In this document: positions 53,001 to 63,617 of the stretch, in pieces
Position numbering within the stretch: position 1 is the stretch's first letter
How the letters are laid out: the number at the start of each line of letters is the position of its first letter
Assembly (NCBI GenBank): GCA_013398175.1
Contig: VZRZ01001227.1
Location: 487,923 to 551,922, forward strand
Direction: 5' to 3'
Length of the DNA: 64,000 nt
DNA from: Climacteris rufus
Lineage: Eukaryota; Chordata; Aves; Passeriformes; Climacteridae
Made by a program: the position numbers and the translations under genes
The notes under the pieces: model-generated
Told to the model about the DNA's origin: nothing
Databases searched by the model: none
Seen by the model: the letters and a program-made list of their open reading frames with translations, nothing else

Positions 53001-56000
53001 AGTGGGTTCTTCTGCACTGGTGGCATATCTGCTGTCCTCTTCCAACTCCTGGGCTGCTTTGGAAAAGGGGGTTAAAAAAAGAGGGATCAGAAGAGGGTTG
53101 GGGAAGAGGAGGAGGCTGGAGCAGTCTCTGTTGATCTGTTGAACAGGATCCTGAAATAAATACCAGTTTGATGGTGCTAAACATGAGTGATGTGACTGTG
53201 CTGTGTGTGTCATTGCCATCAGGTAATTGAAGTGCTGATTCGATCTGAGGAAGGACTTTCCAGAGACATGGTGAAGCACCTCAATAGCATCGAGGAACAG
53301 ATTCTGGAGAGTCTTGCCTGGACTCGGAACTCAGCACTCTGGAATGCACTCGAGGCCTCAGAAAACAAAGTCCCAACCTGTGAAGAAGTATGTGGTCTGT
53401 TTTCCTGTTCCTAGGAAATTCAAGTTCTTTTTCTCACTTGTTTTATACAGAAAACTGTTCAAATGAGACCATTACTGCAGAAAATTTTTTATTAATAGGT
53501 TGTCACAAAGAGGGGAAATTAATTTTTTATCTTACACTGACGTTTCTTATTTCTCAGGTAATATTTCCCAGTAATTTTGAAGCCAGCAATGGAGGCAGTG
53601 GGCCAGGGCACTTGCCTATGATGCCATTATCTCCCATAATTCACCCTCGAGTGAAAGAGGTTCGGACAGATCTTGGTGGGAGTTTAAGACGAGGTATGTT
53701 CAGGGCTTCTGATCTGATGTGAATGTGTGAATGTGGGGAGAGGGGTTTTAAACTTCTTTGTAGTTGCAAAAAGCCACCTTGACTCTGAATGGAGTGTTTA
53801 GAATGGTGAAGTCTCTTATTTGATCAAGGGAAGGTGTAGATGCACCCAGCCAAACCAGTGCTGTCTCTCACTGGTAGCAGACAGTGGCAATAGTGCTTCC
53901 CTGCTGGACTGGAGCAGATTTTGCTGTTGGTTTGATGCCAGGGTGACCTTACTCTCAGGTGGGTTGTCATCTAATCACTCGTTGTCCATTGATGTTCAGA
54001 TTTTTCCAGGGTTTTTTTGCTGTTTGTTTATTCTCAGTGAGTTTGACTGGATTTTAGGTGACGCTTCTTTTTTTTTAATGGAATGACAGAGCTACATTTA
54101 TTCCTGCTTCCTGTGCATGAATGGAGGACAGTATTTTGCCTACAGTGTTCTCTCCTCTGAAGAACTGCTCTTTGCAGATTCCTGCATCTCACACAGAACT
54201 GTCTCCTGACAGTGAGGGTGCAGAAGCAATGCCAGCACTGCTGTTTCCTTTGCATTCTTCCCTAGTTAGGAATTGCTGCTTTCATGGTATCCCAGACACT
54301 GGTCCAAAGTTCTTTTAGATGCACCATGGGCTGTGTGGTGTTGTCTCCTTTGGTGTTTGTCTGGCAACAAACAAGACTGTTTGGTGTTTTTTTTTTAAAT
54401 ACTCTTTAGAAAAGATATGTATAAGCAGTTGCTGTAGGTGTTAGGGTTCACTGTTTGATGGAAGAGGAACCAGGTTGGAGATGGTGCCTTATACTGAGGA
54501 AGGCTGTGGGAGACACAACTTTGTATATGAGACTCTGGTACCAGAGGCTCCTCCTAAATTCAGCTGGAGAATGGTGGGGATAGGAAATGTTTATTTGTCC
54601 CTGGTACGAAGAGAACCATCTGGGCAGAGTTAGAAGTGAGGTCTCCAATCAGTCTTACCTGGCCAGTTATCCACAAAACTTCTTCTTCAAGGGAAAGGGA
54701 AACTGTTGTCACTGGTATTGTCACAGATTGCAGCAGAAATGGAAAAAGCCTGTGAACAGAAGCCTGTACGTTAGTGCTGTGTACTTCAGTCTTACTAACA
54801 GAGTGTTTGAAAGCAACAGAAAAGCCTGAGAAGAACTGGAGGTGGGTGAGGGTGGAGTCACCTGGCTGGGGTCAGTTTAGAGAGTTTGAAAGCCAGAACA
54901 TAAGGAAGACAGCATGTCCAGGGAATGTGGTCAGTGTTCCTGTAGAGGAATATGTTGACTTGCAAAGATTACTAATTGCTAAGCAGACTGGAGTAAGTAC
55001 CTGTGATCCTGCTGGTTCTCTGTGGATCAGATAGGCTGCTGAGCTTCCATGTGATACCTGATGGCAACACTGCACTGTCTGGAGGGATGGCAAAACAGAA
55101 GGAGGCAGTCAGACTGCAGATCTGGTTCTTATCACCTCGGAGCAGTGAGCTCTGAGGGCAGGCCTGAGCTGCAGGTGATCTCTGCTGGTGTAGCTGGAAC
55201 GTGGCCTTTCCCCCCCTCTGGAGAAGCATCCCATGAAGCTGCTGCTGTTAAGGTTTTATTTGGTTTATTTTTCCCTCCTTGACATTGCAGACATGCAGCC
55301 ACTGTCTCCAATCTCTGTTCATGAGCGCTACAGTTCTCCTACAGCTGGAAGTGCTAAGAGAAGACTCTTTGGAGATGACAGCCCCAGAGAGATGCAGATG
55401 GAAAAAATCTTAACAAAAGGAACTAAGCTGACAATTGCTCCAGCGTCAAGCATTGGTGCTGAAAACGTGTCAGTGTCTCCTGGCCAGACAGTGCTGACCA
55501 TGACAACCTCTACAGGACCAGGAAAGGCAGGACAGAAGGTCACTATCCCGCTGCATGGTAGGAATTCTTCCTGCTTTTCTTCTCTACTAGATGTTTTCCT
55601 TGCTCCTAAGATCTGCTTAGACCAACCATGCATCTTGAACATGTGTTGCTTTTTCTTTTTTAAAAACACTCACTTTGTCGACAAAAAAAAAAGCTTAAGT
55701 TTATATTGACATCATCTCCTTGGAGACATCTGATCTCTGGCAAACATACTGAGGATTTCTCCTCTTGAAAAAAGTCATGGAGTTTGTGCTCCTTCCAGTT
55801 ATACCTCACACAGATTAAGCAATGCTTTAGTTCTCAGATCGAATAATGATTTACATTTGCAATTTGTCATAATTTGGCCTATTATAATCTCAAAAGGCTT
55901 TGGAATTTCTGGATAAAGGTTGCATGTTGACATTAGCAAAATACTGGGAGACTTCTGTTTTGTTGAGGTTGGGTGATGCTTGAATATTTCTGAAAATAAT

Positions 56001-59000
56001 ACATGAGCAACGAGTTTATAGCCATTTCATAATTTAAAATTTGGGTCTGTAGTTAAAGATGAAAAGAAAAATCCTGCACTTCTAACAATGAAGGAGATTT
56101 TCAGCAAGAGAATTTGACTACTGAGGAAACTAATGAGGACTGCATAGGATATGCTGTTAGGTTTGCAAAGTAATAACTAAAAAAGGAATGCCCACCTTCC
56201 CCCAAAAGAGTGGAACACCGAATACAAAAATTGTGATTTCTTGTAAACTTTGTGCTTTCAGATAAGCTTTAGAAATGATAATTCATATTATCCATATCCA
56301 TTTATTCATATTCTTCTTTTAAACCTTACCAGAAATGTAATTTTTATCATTTCTGATGACTCTGAGGGACAGAGTCTTTTAAGGCTGTAGTACAGAGCAT
56401 GAGCTGTCTTTAGTATCAAATGTTCATAAATGAGTTTGATTTGCTGTTTAACTCTGCAACATGAGGAGAGCAACCAGTTTATTTCTGGGTGTGTGTGTCC
56501 TCTCCAGGTATTGCAAGTGAAGTGGGTGGGATCACCTTGATCCCCATTTCCATTAATTTAGGCCAGCCCTGTAAAGTGGAGGCTCAGGCTCCCTGCCACC
56601 CTCCTGGCAACCAAGCAGCAGAAGTGCAGCTGCCAGCAGCCAGCAGACCGAAGAGGACCGGCTCCTTGGCGCTGTTCTACAGGAAGGTGAGTGCCCTCAC
56701 TCAGAAGTGCTGCTGTGCCTGTGCTCATGGCCACGCTGGAAGCTGCCTCCCTGTGCAGTTCCATTACCTTTCAGTCTTCAGGTACCTTTCTTTGGCACAT
56801 GCAGTTCTTAGATCCCTTGAAGAAGAAGGGAAAAGATGTTGAGTGTTGCAGAGAGTCCAGTTTTCCCCTTCCCACCCATGAGATTTTTTTCCTTATAATT
56901 AGGAACTTCTATAAATAAATATCAAAGGCATACTGATACATTTTACTTTTCCTGTCTATTTTGACACCCCCCACATTTGCAAGGGTTAGACACATCTGAC
57001 ATGAGGTGATTCTCCTGTGTCTTGCTCATTCAAAGCTGCACTGCTGTTGATCCAGCATCTGGAGATTCTTCTTTGTCACTTTGAGATCTGCCCAGCAGTG
57101 CTGATCTTGCTGGGCTGTGGTTTAAGAAAGCAGTGATGAGTAACACACTAGCTGAAGGTTTCTAGAAGGAAGGAATTTGAAATAATGCAGGATTTCAGGG
57201 TTAAGTTAAGAACTGAGTGTGCTTCAGAGAAACTTCAGATGACTTCTAATTGCTTTCATTTTCAGTGTGAATTGTGTGAGGGGTCTTTGGAGGAGGTCGG
57301 GTGACTTGGTCTAGATGACTACAGAGGTTGTATCCCTAAATTAATATCTCTGAAAAATATTAAAAGGTTTTTTTTGCTGTTATTTTCTTACTAGAGAAGT
57401 TATTTTTAGAGGTTTTCCCCTTTGAGGGTATCTGTATTACAATACAACTTAGGAAATTCTGCAATGAACAATCTTTAAGGTACTTACTAATACAAAAACT
57501 AATTTCTGGAACCACTTGTAAACCACATCCATTGTCTGAACTATTGGTTCTTTAATTTTGCTAATGGCAGGCTGTCTCTGAGAAAGGATGGGGAATTGGT
57601 TAGCCACCTGCCAGGTGGGGATGTTGTATTTTGGAAGTTTTACTCTCAGCTAAGGAGTACTTCAGCTGTAGCCATGTCTTTGGCTAACCATGTCATAGAC
57701 AACATATTCCTCTTAATTATGAAGAAAAACTAAAACCTTAAATTTGTCTTTAAATATTGACCTTCCATTTACAGTGATCATCAAATTCACAATGATAGTT
57801 TTTCCCTACTCTCCTTTCTTGCTCCTATTCAGTAGAGCAGGTGAAAATAAAATTCTCTTCCTGCTTTCCAGCATAAAGGATGTGCCTAATTAGTTAGTGA
57901 GGGATATGATATAGAAGCTATAGGCATAATGTTTTTAGGTGGATTTTTTATAAGCATTAGAGATTCAACAGCTGAAGAGTGGACAACTTAGTCTTTGAAT
58001 CATAGAATCCCAGAATGGTTTCGGTTGGAAGGGACCTAAAAGATCATCTCATTCCACCCCCTGCCATGGGTAGAGTCACCTTCCATTAGACCAAGTCTTG
58101 TCCACTCTGGCCTTGGGCACTGCCAGGGATGGGGCAGCCACAGCTTCTCTGGGCACCCTGTGCCAGGGCCTCCCCACCCTCATAGTGAAGAATTCCTTCC
58201 TAATAACCCATCTAACCCTGCCCTCTGGCAGTGGGAAGCCATCCCCCTTTGTCCTGGCACTCCATCCCTTGTCCCCAGTCCCTCTCCAGCTCTCCTGGAG
58301 CCCCTTTAGGCACTGGGAGGGGCTCTGAGGTCTCCCTGGAGCCTTCCCTTCTCCAGGCTGAACACCCCCACCATCAGACCTCTCTCATGGGAGAGGTGTT
58401 CCTTCACTCTAATCATCTTCGTGGCCCTTACAGAACAGCTCTGCTTTGAAGCCTTTCATGTCTGCAGGCCAGGATGAGCTGGTTTGTGCTCTCCCTGCAG
58501 GTGTACCACCTGGCAAGTGTGCGCCTGCGGGATCTGTGCTTAAAACTGGACGTTTCCAATGACTTGCGCAGGAAGATATGGACGTGCTTTGAGTTCACCT
58601 TGGTTCATTGTGCTGATCTGATGAAAGACAGACACTTGGACCAGCTCCTCCTCTGTGCTTTTTATATCATGGCAAAGGTAACGTGTAGTTTTAAGAAATT
58701 CATGGACTTTTATGTTCAATTGAAAACGTCAAGTGAGTTCAGAGTTTACAATTGGACTGCTTCATCCATGTCATATTGCTGGAGGGAAGGGGAAAGTCCT
58801 TCCAAGAAGTGGATGAAATCCCAGTATGTTTTTCTCCTTGTTTTGCATATCTTAACCCACTGGCTTGTTGATGGAAATTCTTGACAGAGTTTTTCTTCTC
58901 TTCCTGAGTGCATTCAGAGTGAGCACTGGCTGACATGGACAAGGCACTGTGTGGTCTTACTGCCCCATATTTGTTTCCTATCCCCTTTGTCATCTTGACA

Positions 59001-62000
59001 ATCTGTATAATCTGAACTAAAAACTCCATTACAGTTACAGAATTAGGCAGGTGCAGAAATAGGCAGGAAGAAATGTACGTAGGGATGGTTTCTATTCCCC
59101 AAAAATCCCCTTAGCTTTTGATGATTCAGGCTGAGGAATTGAGGTGGTTGCCTGTTACTTGTACTTCATTTCTTATTCCATTTGCCAGCTTTGATTTAAG
59201 GCGATGTTAAATTGGATTATGAAACTGGACTATTGGTTTGACTCAAACTTGAGTTGATGGTTACAGTGTCCATCAAGCCTAATTCAGACACAAAATTCAG
59301 GAAGGTGAAATAAATCCATTGAGGCTGGATTGCCTTTTCTTGAGGCAGACAAATGAAGAGGAGCAGTGTGTGTGGAGGGAAACTGATGTTTAAATTGTCA
59401 CTGCCTGTTCTCTTAACTGCAGCATGGCTTGGGCTCACCCGATGCCAATACTGATAGCAAAACCACTGAACAGTCAGTGCTCTGTATTTCATCTTGTAAT
59501 TTGTCAGTTGTTCTGTTTTTTTTATAATACAGGCTTTTGAGTGCAGTCTCCAGTGCAGTGGAGTGTCAGAGACCTGACAGCTTAGCCAGAGACCATGATG
59601 CATTCTCTCCTGGCTCATACTACAAAAATCGTTGCTTTTCTGCTCTTAAAATTACAAATACATGGCTGAAAAACAAAGTGCTTTAACAAACGAGCTATTT
59701 TGAAATACCAAAGCAAGTTGAAATTGTATGTGTGTACATACCTGCCTAATGTTCAGGATTTCCTCACTTTCTGTTTAGAAGAGTTAAGGGATTCAGTTTC
59801 TAAGTTCACAAAACACATTTTTGACTTTATAGTATTTCCCTTCTTTAATTTTAAGTGTCACTGGAAGACAAGTCTGGAAAGGAATAATGCCTCAGCATCA
59901 TAAGCAACAAAAAACTTCAGTAGCTAAGAAACAAGGAATTGCTGAACGACAAAAATCCTTTTTGTTTTTATATTCTTATGCCCAGAACTAAATTTTAAAA
60001 TTATATGAACATACTCACCCAAAAGCTGCAGACTGTACAGTCCAGCCTTCATGCTTGCACTTGGTCTTCATCAGCCTTTTGTTTTCCAGGTAACCAAAGA
60101 GGAAAGAACTTTTCAGGACATAATGAAAAGTTACAGAAATCAGCCACAAGCAAACAGCCATGTGAGTCAATAGCTTTCTGTAAAGCTCAGGGGTGGCTTT
60201 TCAAGGGCTTGTGCTCATAAGAGAAAAGTCAAATCCTCTGCAGTGTAGTATTTGTTCCTGTTCAGCTGGACTTCATCTTGTCTTCCTTGCTTTCCTTGAC
60301 AAGAGTGTTTTTTTTCTGGTGTCTTGTAGGTTTATAGGAGTGTCTTGTTGAGAAATATTTCTGCTGATGTCCTGTTGGACAAAAATGCAAACCCAGATAT
60401 GGAGATGACAGGAGGTGAGTACAGCAAAGGAATCTGCTCTTTTCAATAATGTACTTGGGGGCTTTAAAAGTATTGAACTGGCAAGTAATAATGAGAAGTG
60501 GAGCAAGTTTTACAGTTTTAAATATATTAAAAACAAAAGTACTGTTGAAAAAGAAACCGTCTTGACCGTAGCTCTCCTGTGTATTAGATATGGAAAATAC
60601 ACTTCCTAGTTGGAAAGAATGTTTAATTTCATTTACTTAAATTTGGTTGCTCAGGGTTGAAGTATTTTCTTAGTATGTCATTGATGCTGTAGTTCTTCTT
60701 GGACAGCAACAGTGATTAACAAAGGAGGATGAAGATAAACAGTACCTGGAACATACGGTGGGGTTTTTTTAATATCATCTATTCTGAAGACTTAAGTAGG
60801 GAAAACTTGTTTCAGAAAATAAAACTGTTAATTCTCCAGGACCACCATTTACTTATATTCAGGTTTCTTTTAAATAGGTAGTATTTTCTTTGCTCTGGGT
60901 TAGAGACAAAAAGGGGGTAAGAACAGTATTTGAGAATAGCATGAGAAGTATGCCATGCCCATTTTGAGTGGTGTCAGGAAAGTGAGAGATCATGAGCCCA
61001 GGAGCAGAGCAGGTCATGTGTGAAGCCATGAGCAGATCTGCAGCCAGGACACACAGAATTTAGTTTGTTCTTTGTGGTGAATTGTCTCTGAGGGTGGGAT
61101 TCATCTGCCTTAGTGAGAATTAGAGCCATTTTTTAAAGGCCTGTTGAGGATTCAGCCAGGGTCAAGGAAAGTTCTTTCTGACAGCTCGACAGTTCTTGGA
61201 TGTCTTGGAGTATCTGAAGTGACACTGGGCTCTGGTATTTTGTCAGACAAATGTACTTGGTTACAAAGTTCTTCAGTGGCTTTTCCTGCCAGACTTTTTG
61301 TTCAGTTTATGGATTTGTGTCTCCTTTACGCAGTATTAACTCCTGCTCTTTTGACAGCAGTTCACAGGAGCTGTGCTTGTCTTGTGAGAGAAGGAAGGCA
61401 GACAGACAGGAGTTACACTTATGGGTGTCAGCTGGAGCTTTTGATGTTTGTCTCAGTGCACTGACTGCTAGAGACTATTGTGTGCTGCTCTGTTTTACTT
61501 GGCAGTCAGCAGAATGGAGGAGGAGACGTAGAAGGTTGTATTCAGCTTAATTAGGGGTGAGCAAACATTAACAGAAATACACTTGCAGCTTTTCCCACTT
61601 AACATAACATACTTGAACAAATGGTGTCATGGCTTCCTTGCTGCAGATCTGAGTTGAGCACCAAGCTGCTCTTTGCTAGCTGATCACTAGAGACTTTCAC
61701 AAAAGCCAAAAGCTGTGAGCTGCAAGACTGCTTAAAACTTAGTTTTAAGAGCAACTATTGGCTTTGTACCACTCCACAAAATAAGCATGGGAGAAGGGGT
61801 CAGTTGTGCTGCAGTTTCTTGCTACAGCTATTTCCAAGTTTGGAATAAAGGTTGATATTGGCCTTTTTAGCCATAACCCACAAGCCTGCTCAAAGTGATT
61901 GGTAGCTCCTCCTGATATTCATAACCACCTGCAGCACACCCTGCTCCTGTCTCAAGCATGTTTCTTGAATTCCTCTTGTTAACTGGTCAATTTATGGACA

Positions 62001-63268
62001 AGTTCTTGCCAGCTGGACATTGTAAGTTCAATTCTGAAATGCCTGGTTTGCGAGTGCTGTAGTTTTGAAATCTGAAGCTCTCTTATTGTTAGACTCATCT
62101 GTGAAAGCTGGAAGCTCCTCAGGACGATCCACAGCAGAGAACACAAGTGAGTCAGAAACAGAGGAGAGAGGAGATCTTATTAAGTTTTACAACGCAGTCT
62201 ACGTAGGAAGAGTGAAGTCATTTGCACTGAAGTACGATATCACAAACCAGGATCATGTGGTAAGTAAAGTATTTTAGAGTTAATACTCAGAGTCCTTTTT
62301 CCTGGCAGTTAAACATGTGTCAGCAACTTTGTTCTGTCACTCACCTGGGTCTGGGTCAAGTCGAGTAGTTGCAGGTAATGGTATGAACACTTGCTTTAAC
62401 AGCCTTTCAGGAGGACAAATGCAGATGCTGCTCAGTTTGCAAACGCAGTGTCAGCTTCTTTATATTGATGCTCAAATCAATTTACCTGTTTGCTCAAATG
62501 CCCGTGGACCATCTCTGTAAAATTAATTCTGTTGCTTGATTGATACTTGATCTGTTGTTTCACTGTTGCAAGATAAAATCTTCTAAAGACCTGGCAGTGT
62601 GTGAATCTTTCCTTCTGTGAAGTTCCTGCTGTCAGACACGTTATGGTGGAGCTGCTGTGCAGATGTGTCCTCTCTTGCAGGTGGAAGCGCCTCCGCTGTC
62701 GCCGTTCCCCAGCATCCGGCAGCAGGCGGCGTCTCCGCGGCGCATCTCCCAGCAGCACTCCGTGTACGTGTCGCCCCACAAGAACGGCACCTGCCTCACG
62801 CCTCGCACTGCTCTGCTCTACAAGTTCAATGGCAGCCCTTCCAAGGTAGAGACACAAACAAGGCTGACAGCAGGCAGTTTGAGAGGGTTAATTAGTCTGG
62901 TTAGGATGTGGTCTAATGCATTTCCAATGTGATACCATGAATAGTCTGTCGGTTTGCGATGAAGGGTAGAATTGTGTGTGTAGAATCCACCACTCAGAGA
63001 GGTGTTCTCAGATATTGTTCTCAGATATTTCACACAGAAATCAGAGCATGTTTGAAACAGAGTCAGAGTAATTCATGATTTTTTATCTTCATCGCAGAGC
63101 CTGAAGGACATCAACAATATGATTAAGCAAGGTGAACAGCGGAGTAAGAAGCGAGCAATAACAATTGATAGTGACACTGAATCCCCCACGAAGCGACTCT
63201 GCCAGGAAAATGATGATGTGCTACTCAAACGTCTGCAGGATGTTGTCAGTGAAAGAGCCAATCACTAA
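40903..63268 (+). CDS. RBL1: RBL1, retinoblastoma-like protein 1 / p107 (exons 2-22; exon 1 missing in gap)
   Basis: p107 is a nuclear pocket protein that binds E2F4/E2F5-DP and the MuvB core (DREAM) to repress cell-cycle genes. It also binds and inhibits cyclin A/E-CDK2. Exons joined: 40903-41036, 41944-42144, 43471-43535, 43626-43754, 43860-44020, 44751-44800, 46619-46802, 48186-48352, 50219-50331, 50877-50980, 51519-51656, 53223-53387, 53558-53693, 55291-55557, 56508-56686, 58501-58677, 60090-60161, 60330-60414, 62093-62259, 62681-62845, 63098-63268. They give 1009 residues and TAA with no frame break. Order: N-terminal cyclin-fold domain (about 1-235), pocket A (about 330-540), spacer with the cyclin-binding RRLF motif (606-609), pocket B (about 725-950), C-terminal tail. 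Residues such as KMKKWMDMSNLPQEFRER and DHV-EAPPLSPFP match p107 rather than p130/RBL2. Human p107 has 1068 residues and 22 exons, so only exon 1 is absent. Confidence 0.97.
41026..41098 (+). repeat. 22-bp tandem repeat spanning the RBL1 exon 2 donor
   Basis: Units 41026-41047, 41048-41069 and 41070-41091 are identical, with a partial fourth (gcacgcc) to 41098. Each contains cctcaggtgagc, so the splice donor is present at 41037, 41059 and 41081. Confidence 0.97.
41944..42144 (+). CDS. RBL1: RBL1 exon 3
   Basis: LIQFFSKMKKWMDMSNLPQE, RERVERLERNFEVSTVIFKK and the basic SRKQR end. Acceptor tcctttaag; two further AGs follow at 41953 and 41961. Donor gtatct. Nearly identical to mammalian p107. 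Confidence 0.97.
43471..43535 (+). CDS. RBL1: RBL1 exon 4
   Basis: MPCSVKDLFNFCWTLFVYTK, cyclin-fold helix. Acceptor ttggcag, donor gtaggc. The flanking introns are 1326 and 90 bp. Confidence 0.96.
43626..43754 (+). CDS. RBL1: RBL1 exon 5
   Basis: NFRMIGDDLVNSYHLLLCCL and LIFANALLCPNRRDLLNPSF. Acceptor cttaaag, donor gtatgg. The following 105-bp intron is open and in frame. Confidence 0.96.
43860..44020 (+). CDS. RBL1: RBL1 exon 6
   Basis: A short variable start, then DPPCIIAMLCELHDGLLVEA and KEHYFKPYIAKLFDRK, end of the N-terminal fold. Acceptor gttctcag, donor gtacat. Confidence 0.96.
44751..44800 (+). CDS. RBL1: RBL1 exon 7 (short)
   Basis: Sixteen codons, ILKGDCLLDLCNFTEN, plus two bases of a Ser codon. 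Matches human ILKGECLLDLSSFTDN. Acceptor attcttag, donor gtaagt. Confidence 0.95.
46271..46476 (+). repeat. minisatellite, four copies of a 51-52 bp unit
   Basis: Units 46271-46322, 46323-46374, 46375-46425 and 46426-46476 start gagaggttt and share gagggcaggcaggg and caggggcaggctgcttg. A partial fifth start follows. Lies in RBL1 intron 7, upstream of exon 8. Confidence 0.95.
46619..46802 (+). CDS. RBL1: RBL1 exon 8
   Basis: KALNKEYEEYVLTVGDFDER, FLGADAEEEIGT and LQQHFEK. Acceptor ctctttcag, donor gtgatt. A 51-52 bp minisatellite lies about 140 bp upstream in the preceding intron. Confidence 0.96.
48186..48352 (+). CDS. RBL1: RBL1 exon 9: start of pocket A
   Basis: KRSFASTPLTG-type KRSFAPSTPLTGRRYLREKE, a CDK-phosphorylation-type segment, then ITPVASATQSVSRLQ, which opens pocket A. 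Acceptor tctgacag, donor gtgagt. Confidence 0.96.
50219..50331 (+). CDS. RBL1: RBL1 exon 10: pocket A
   Basis: SCARSPMESIVSRVKEIGET and YTQSTDEQPGSHI. Acceptor ggcttcag, donor gtatgg. Confidence 0.95.
50877..50980 (+). CDS. RBL1: RBL1 exon 11: pocket A
   Basis: FAVNRLKLAEILYYKILETV and QETRRLHGKDLT. Acceptor aatttcag, donor gtaagt. Confidence 0.96.
51519..51656 (+). CDS. RBL1: RBL1 exon 12: pocket A
   Basis: ALLEQDVFHRSLLACCLEIV and AYSSPRTFPWIIEVLDLRPF, pocket A helices. Forty-six codons, phase 0. Acceptor gtccccag, donor gtaaat. Confidence 0.97.
53223..53387 (+). CDS. RBL1: RBL1 exon 13: end of pocket A
   Basis: VIEVLIRSEEGLSRDMVKHL and IEEQILESLAW, ending KVPTCEE. Fifty-five codons. Acceptor tgccatcag, donor gtatgt. 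Confidence 0.97.
53558..53693 (+). CDS. RBL1: RBL1 exon 14: spacer
   Basis: Gly/Pro-rich start of the spacer between pockets A and B, with MPLSPIIHPRVKEVRTDLGG. The SP sites are typical CDK targets. Acceptor atttctcag, donor gtatgt. Confidence 0.95.
55291..55557 (+). CDS. RBL1: RBL1 exon 15: spacer with cyclin-binding RRLF motif
   Basis: MQPLSPISVHERYSSPTAGS is followed by KRRLFG. RRLF at 55359-55370 is the RxL motif by which p107 docks cyclin A/E-CDK2. Ends TIPLHG. Acceptor gacattgcag, donor gtagga. Confidence 0.97.
56508..56686 (+). CDS. RBL1: RBL1 exon 16: spacer to pocket B
   Basis: ITLIPISINLGQ, a poorly conserved Pro/Ala stretch somewhat shorter than in human, then RPKRTGSLALFYRK, which opens pocket B. 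Acceptor ctctccag, donor gtgagt. Confidence 0.95.
57998..58430 (-). mobile_element. CR1 LINE 3' fragment
   Basis: Starts aatcatagaatcccagaatg, continues gttggaagggacct, ccctgccatgg, gaattccttcctaata, and runs to about 433 bp. Reverse complement of a CR1 3' end. It lies in RBL1 intron 16, just upstream of exon 17. Confidence 0.9.
58501..58677 (+). CDS. RBL1: RBL1 exon 17: pocket B
   Basis: VYHLASVRLRDLCLKLDVSN, RRKIWTCFEFTLVHC and DRHLDQLLLCAFYIMAK, the helices that hold LxCxE partners and E2F. Acceptor tccctgcag, donor gtaacg. A CR1 element ends about 70 bp upstream. Confidence 0.97.
60090..60161 (+). CDS. RBL1: RBL1 exon 18: pocket B
   Basis: Twenty-four codons, VTKEERTFQDIMKSYRNQPQ and ANSH. 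Acceptor gttttccag, donor gtgagt. Confidence 0.96.
60330..60414 (+). CDS. RBL1: RBL1 exon 19: pocket B insert
   Basis: VYRSVLLRNISADVLLDKNA and NPDMEMTG. Only the first eight residues are well conserved with human; the rest is the variable pocket B insert. Acceptor tcttgtag, donor gtgagt. Confidence 0.92.
62093..62259 (+). CDS. RBL1: RBL1 exon 20: pocket B
   Basis: A Ser/Thr/Glu-rich insert, then ERGDLIKFYNAVYVGRVKSF and ALKYDITNQDHV. Acceptor attgttag, donor gtaagt. Confidence 0.96.
62681..62845 (+). CDS. RBL1: RBL1 exon 21: end of pocket B
   Basis: EAPPLSPFPSIRQQ, SPRRISQQHSVYVSPHKNGT and TALLYKFNGSPSK. Several SP/TP CDK sites. Locally GC-rich. Acceptor ctcttgcag, donor gtagag. Confidence 0.97.
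63098..63268 (+). CDS. RBL1: RBL1 exon 22: C-terminus and stop
   Basis: SLKDINNMIKQGEQRSKKRA, DSDTESPTKR and LLKRLQDVVSERANH, the conserved p107 tail. TAA at 63266-63268. Acceptor atcgcag. Confidence 0.97.
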   Translation, partial: SLKDINNMIKQGEQRSKKRAITIDSDTESPTKRLCQENDDVLLKRLQDVVSERANH

Positions 63269-63617
63269 CAAACTGCCTGTGTTCTGTGGGATCTGAAAGT
63301 TACAGAGCTGGATACAGCTGTTGTGCTATTTATTTCTTGGGTTTGTATAGAGACAACTGCCAAGCCCCTTTAACGTTGAACTTTTACATCACTTGCACAG
63401 GTTGCAAAAGGCAAGAGTTACGTAGGAAATGCCAGTGATCTTCATTCCCAAAGGCCACACTGGGCTATAAGTTACTCTGAGCTGTTTTAGCAAAAGAGTG
63501 TTCTGTGAAAGCCATATTGGATGTTCTCAAGCCTAATTTGGAGCATTGTGAGTTCTGAGTGTAACTCAGCTTCAAATATTGGTTTTATTGTTGGAATAAG
63601 AGTGATAAAGAAATGAG
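63269..63617 (+). other. RBL1: RBL1 3' UTR, visible part
   Basis: Non-coding sequence after the stop. No AATAAA is present before the LTR-like sequence begins at 63618. The nearest variant is ATTAAA near 63940, inside the antisense LTR. The true 3' end may lie in the LTR or beyond the window. Confidence 0.6.

Larger units (their letters stand above)
41037..62680 (+). other. RBL1: RBL1 introns
   Basis: Introns longer than 300 bp: 41037-41943, 42145-43470, 44021-44750, 44801-46618 (minisatellite), 46803-48185, 48353-50218, 50332-50876, 50981-51518, 51657-53222, 53694-55290, 55558-56507, 56687-58500 (CR1), 58678-60089, 60415-62092, 62260-62680. They are AT-richer than the CHD6 introns. No other gene or RNA was recognised. 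The short introns are 43536-43625 (90 bp) and 43755-43859 (105 bp). Confidence 0.75.

Noticed and set aside
40903..63268. Alternative assignment of the pocket protein to RBL2 (p130)
   Set aside because: KMKKWMDMSNLPQEFRER, LLDLCNFTEN, SAKRRLFG and the KRLQDVVSERANH end fit p107; p130 differs at each.
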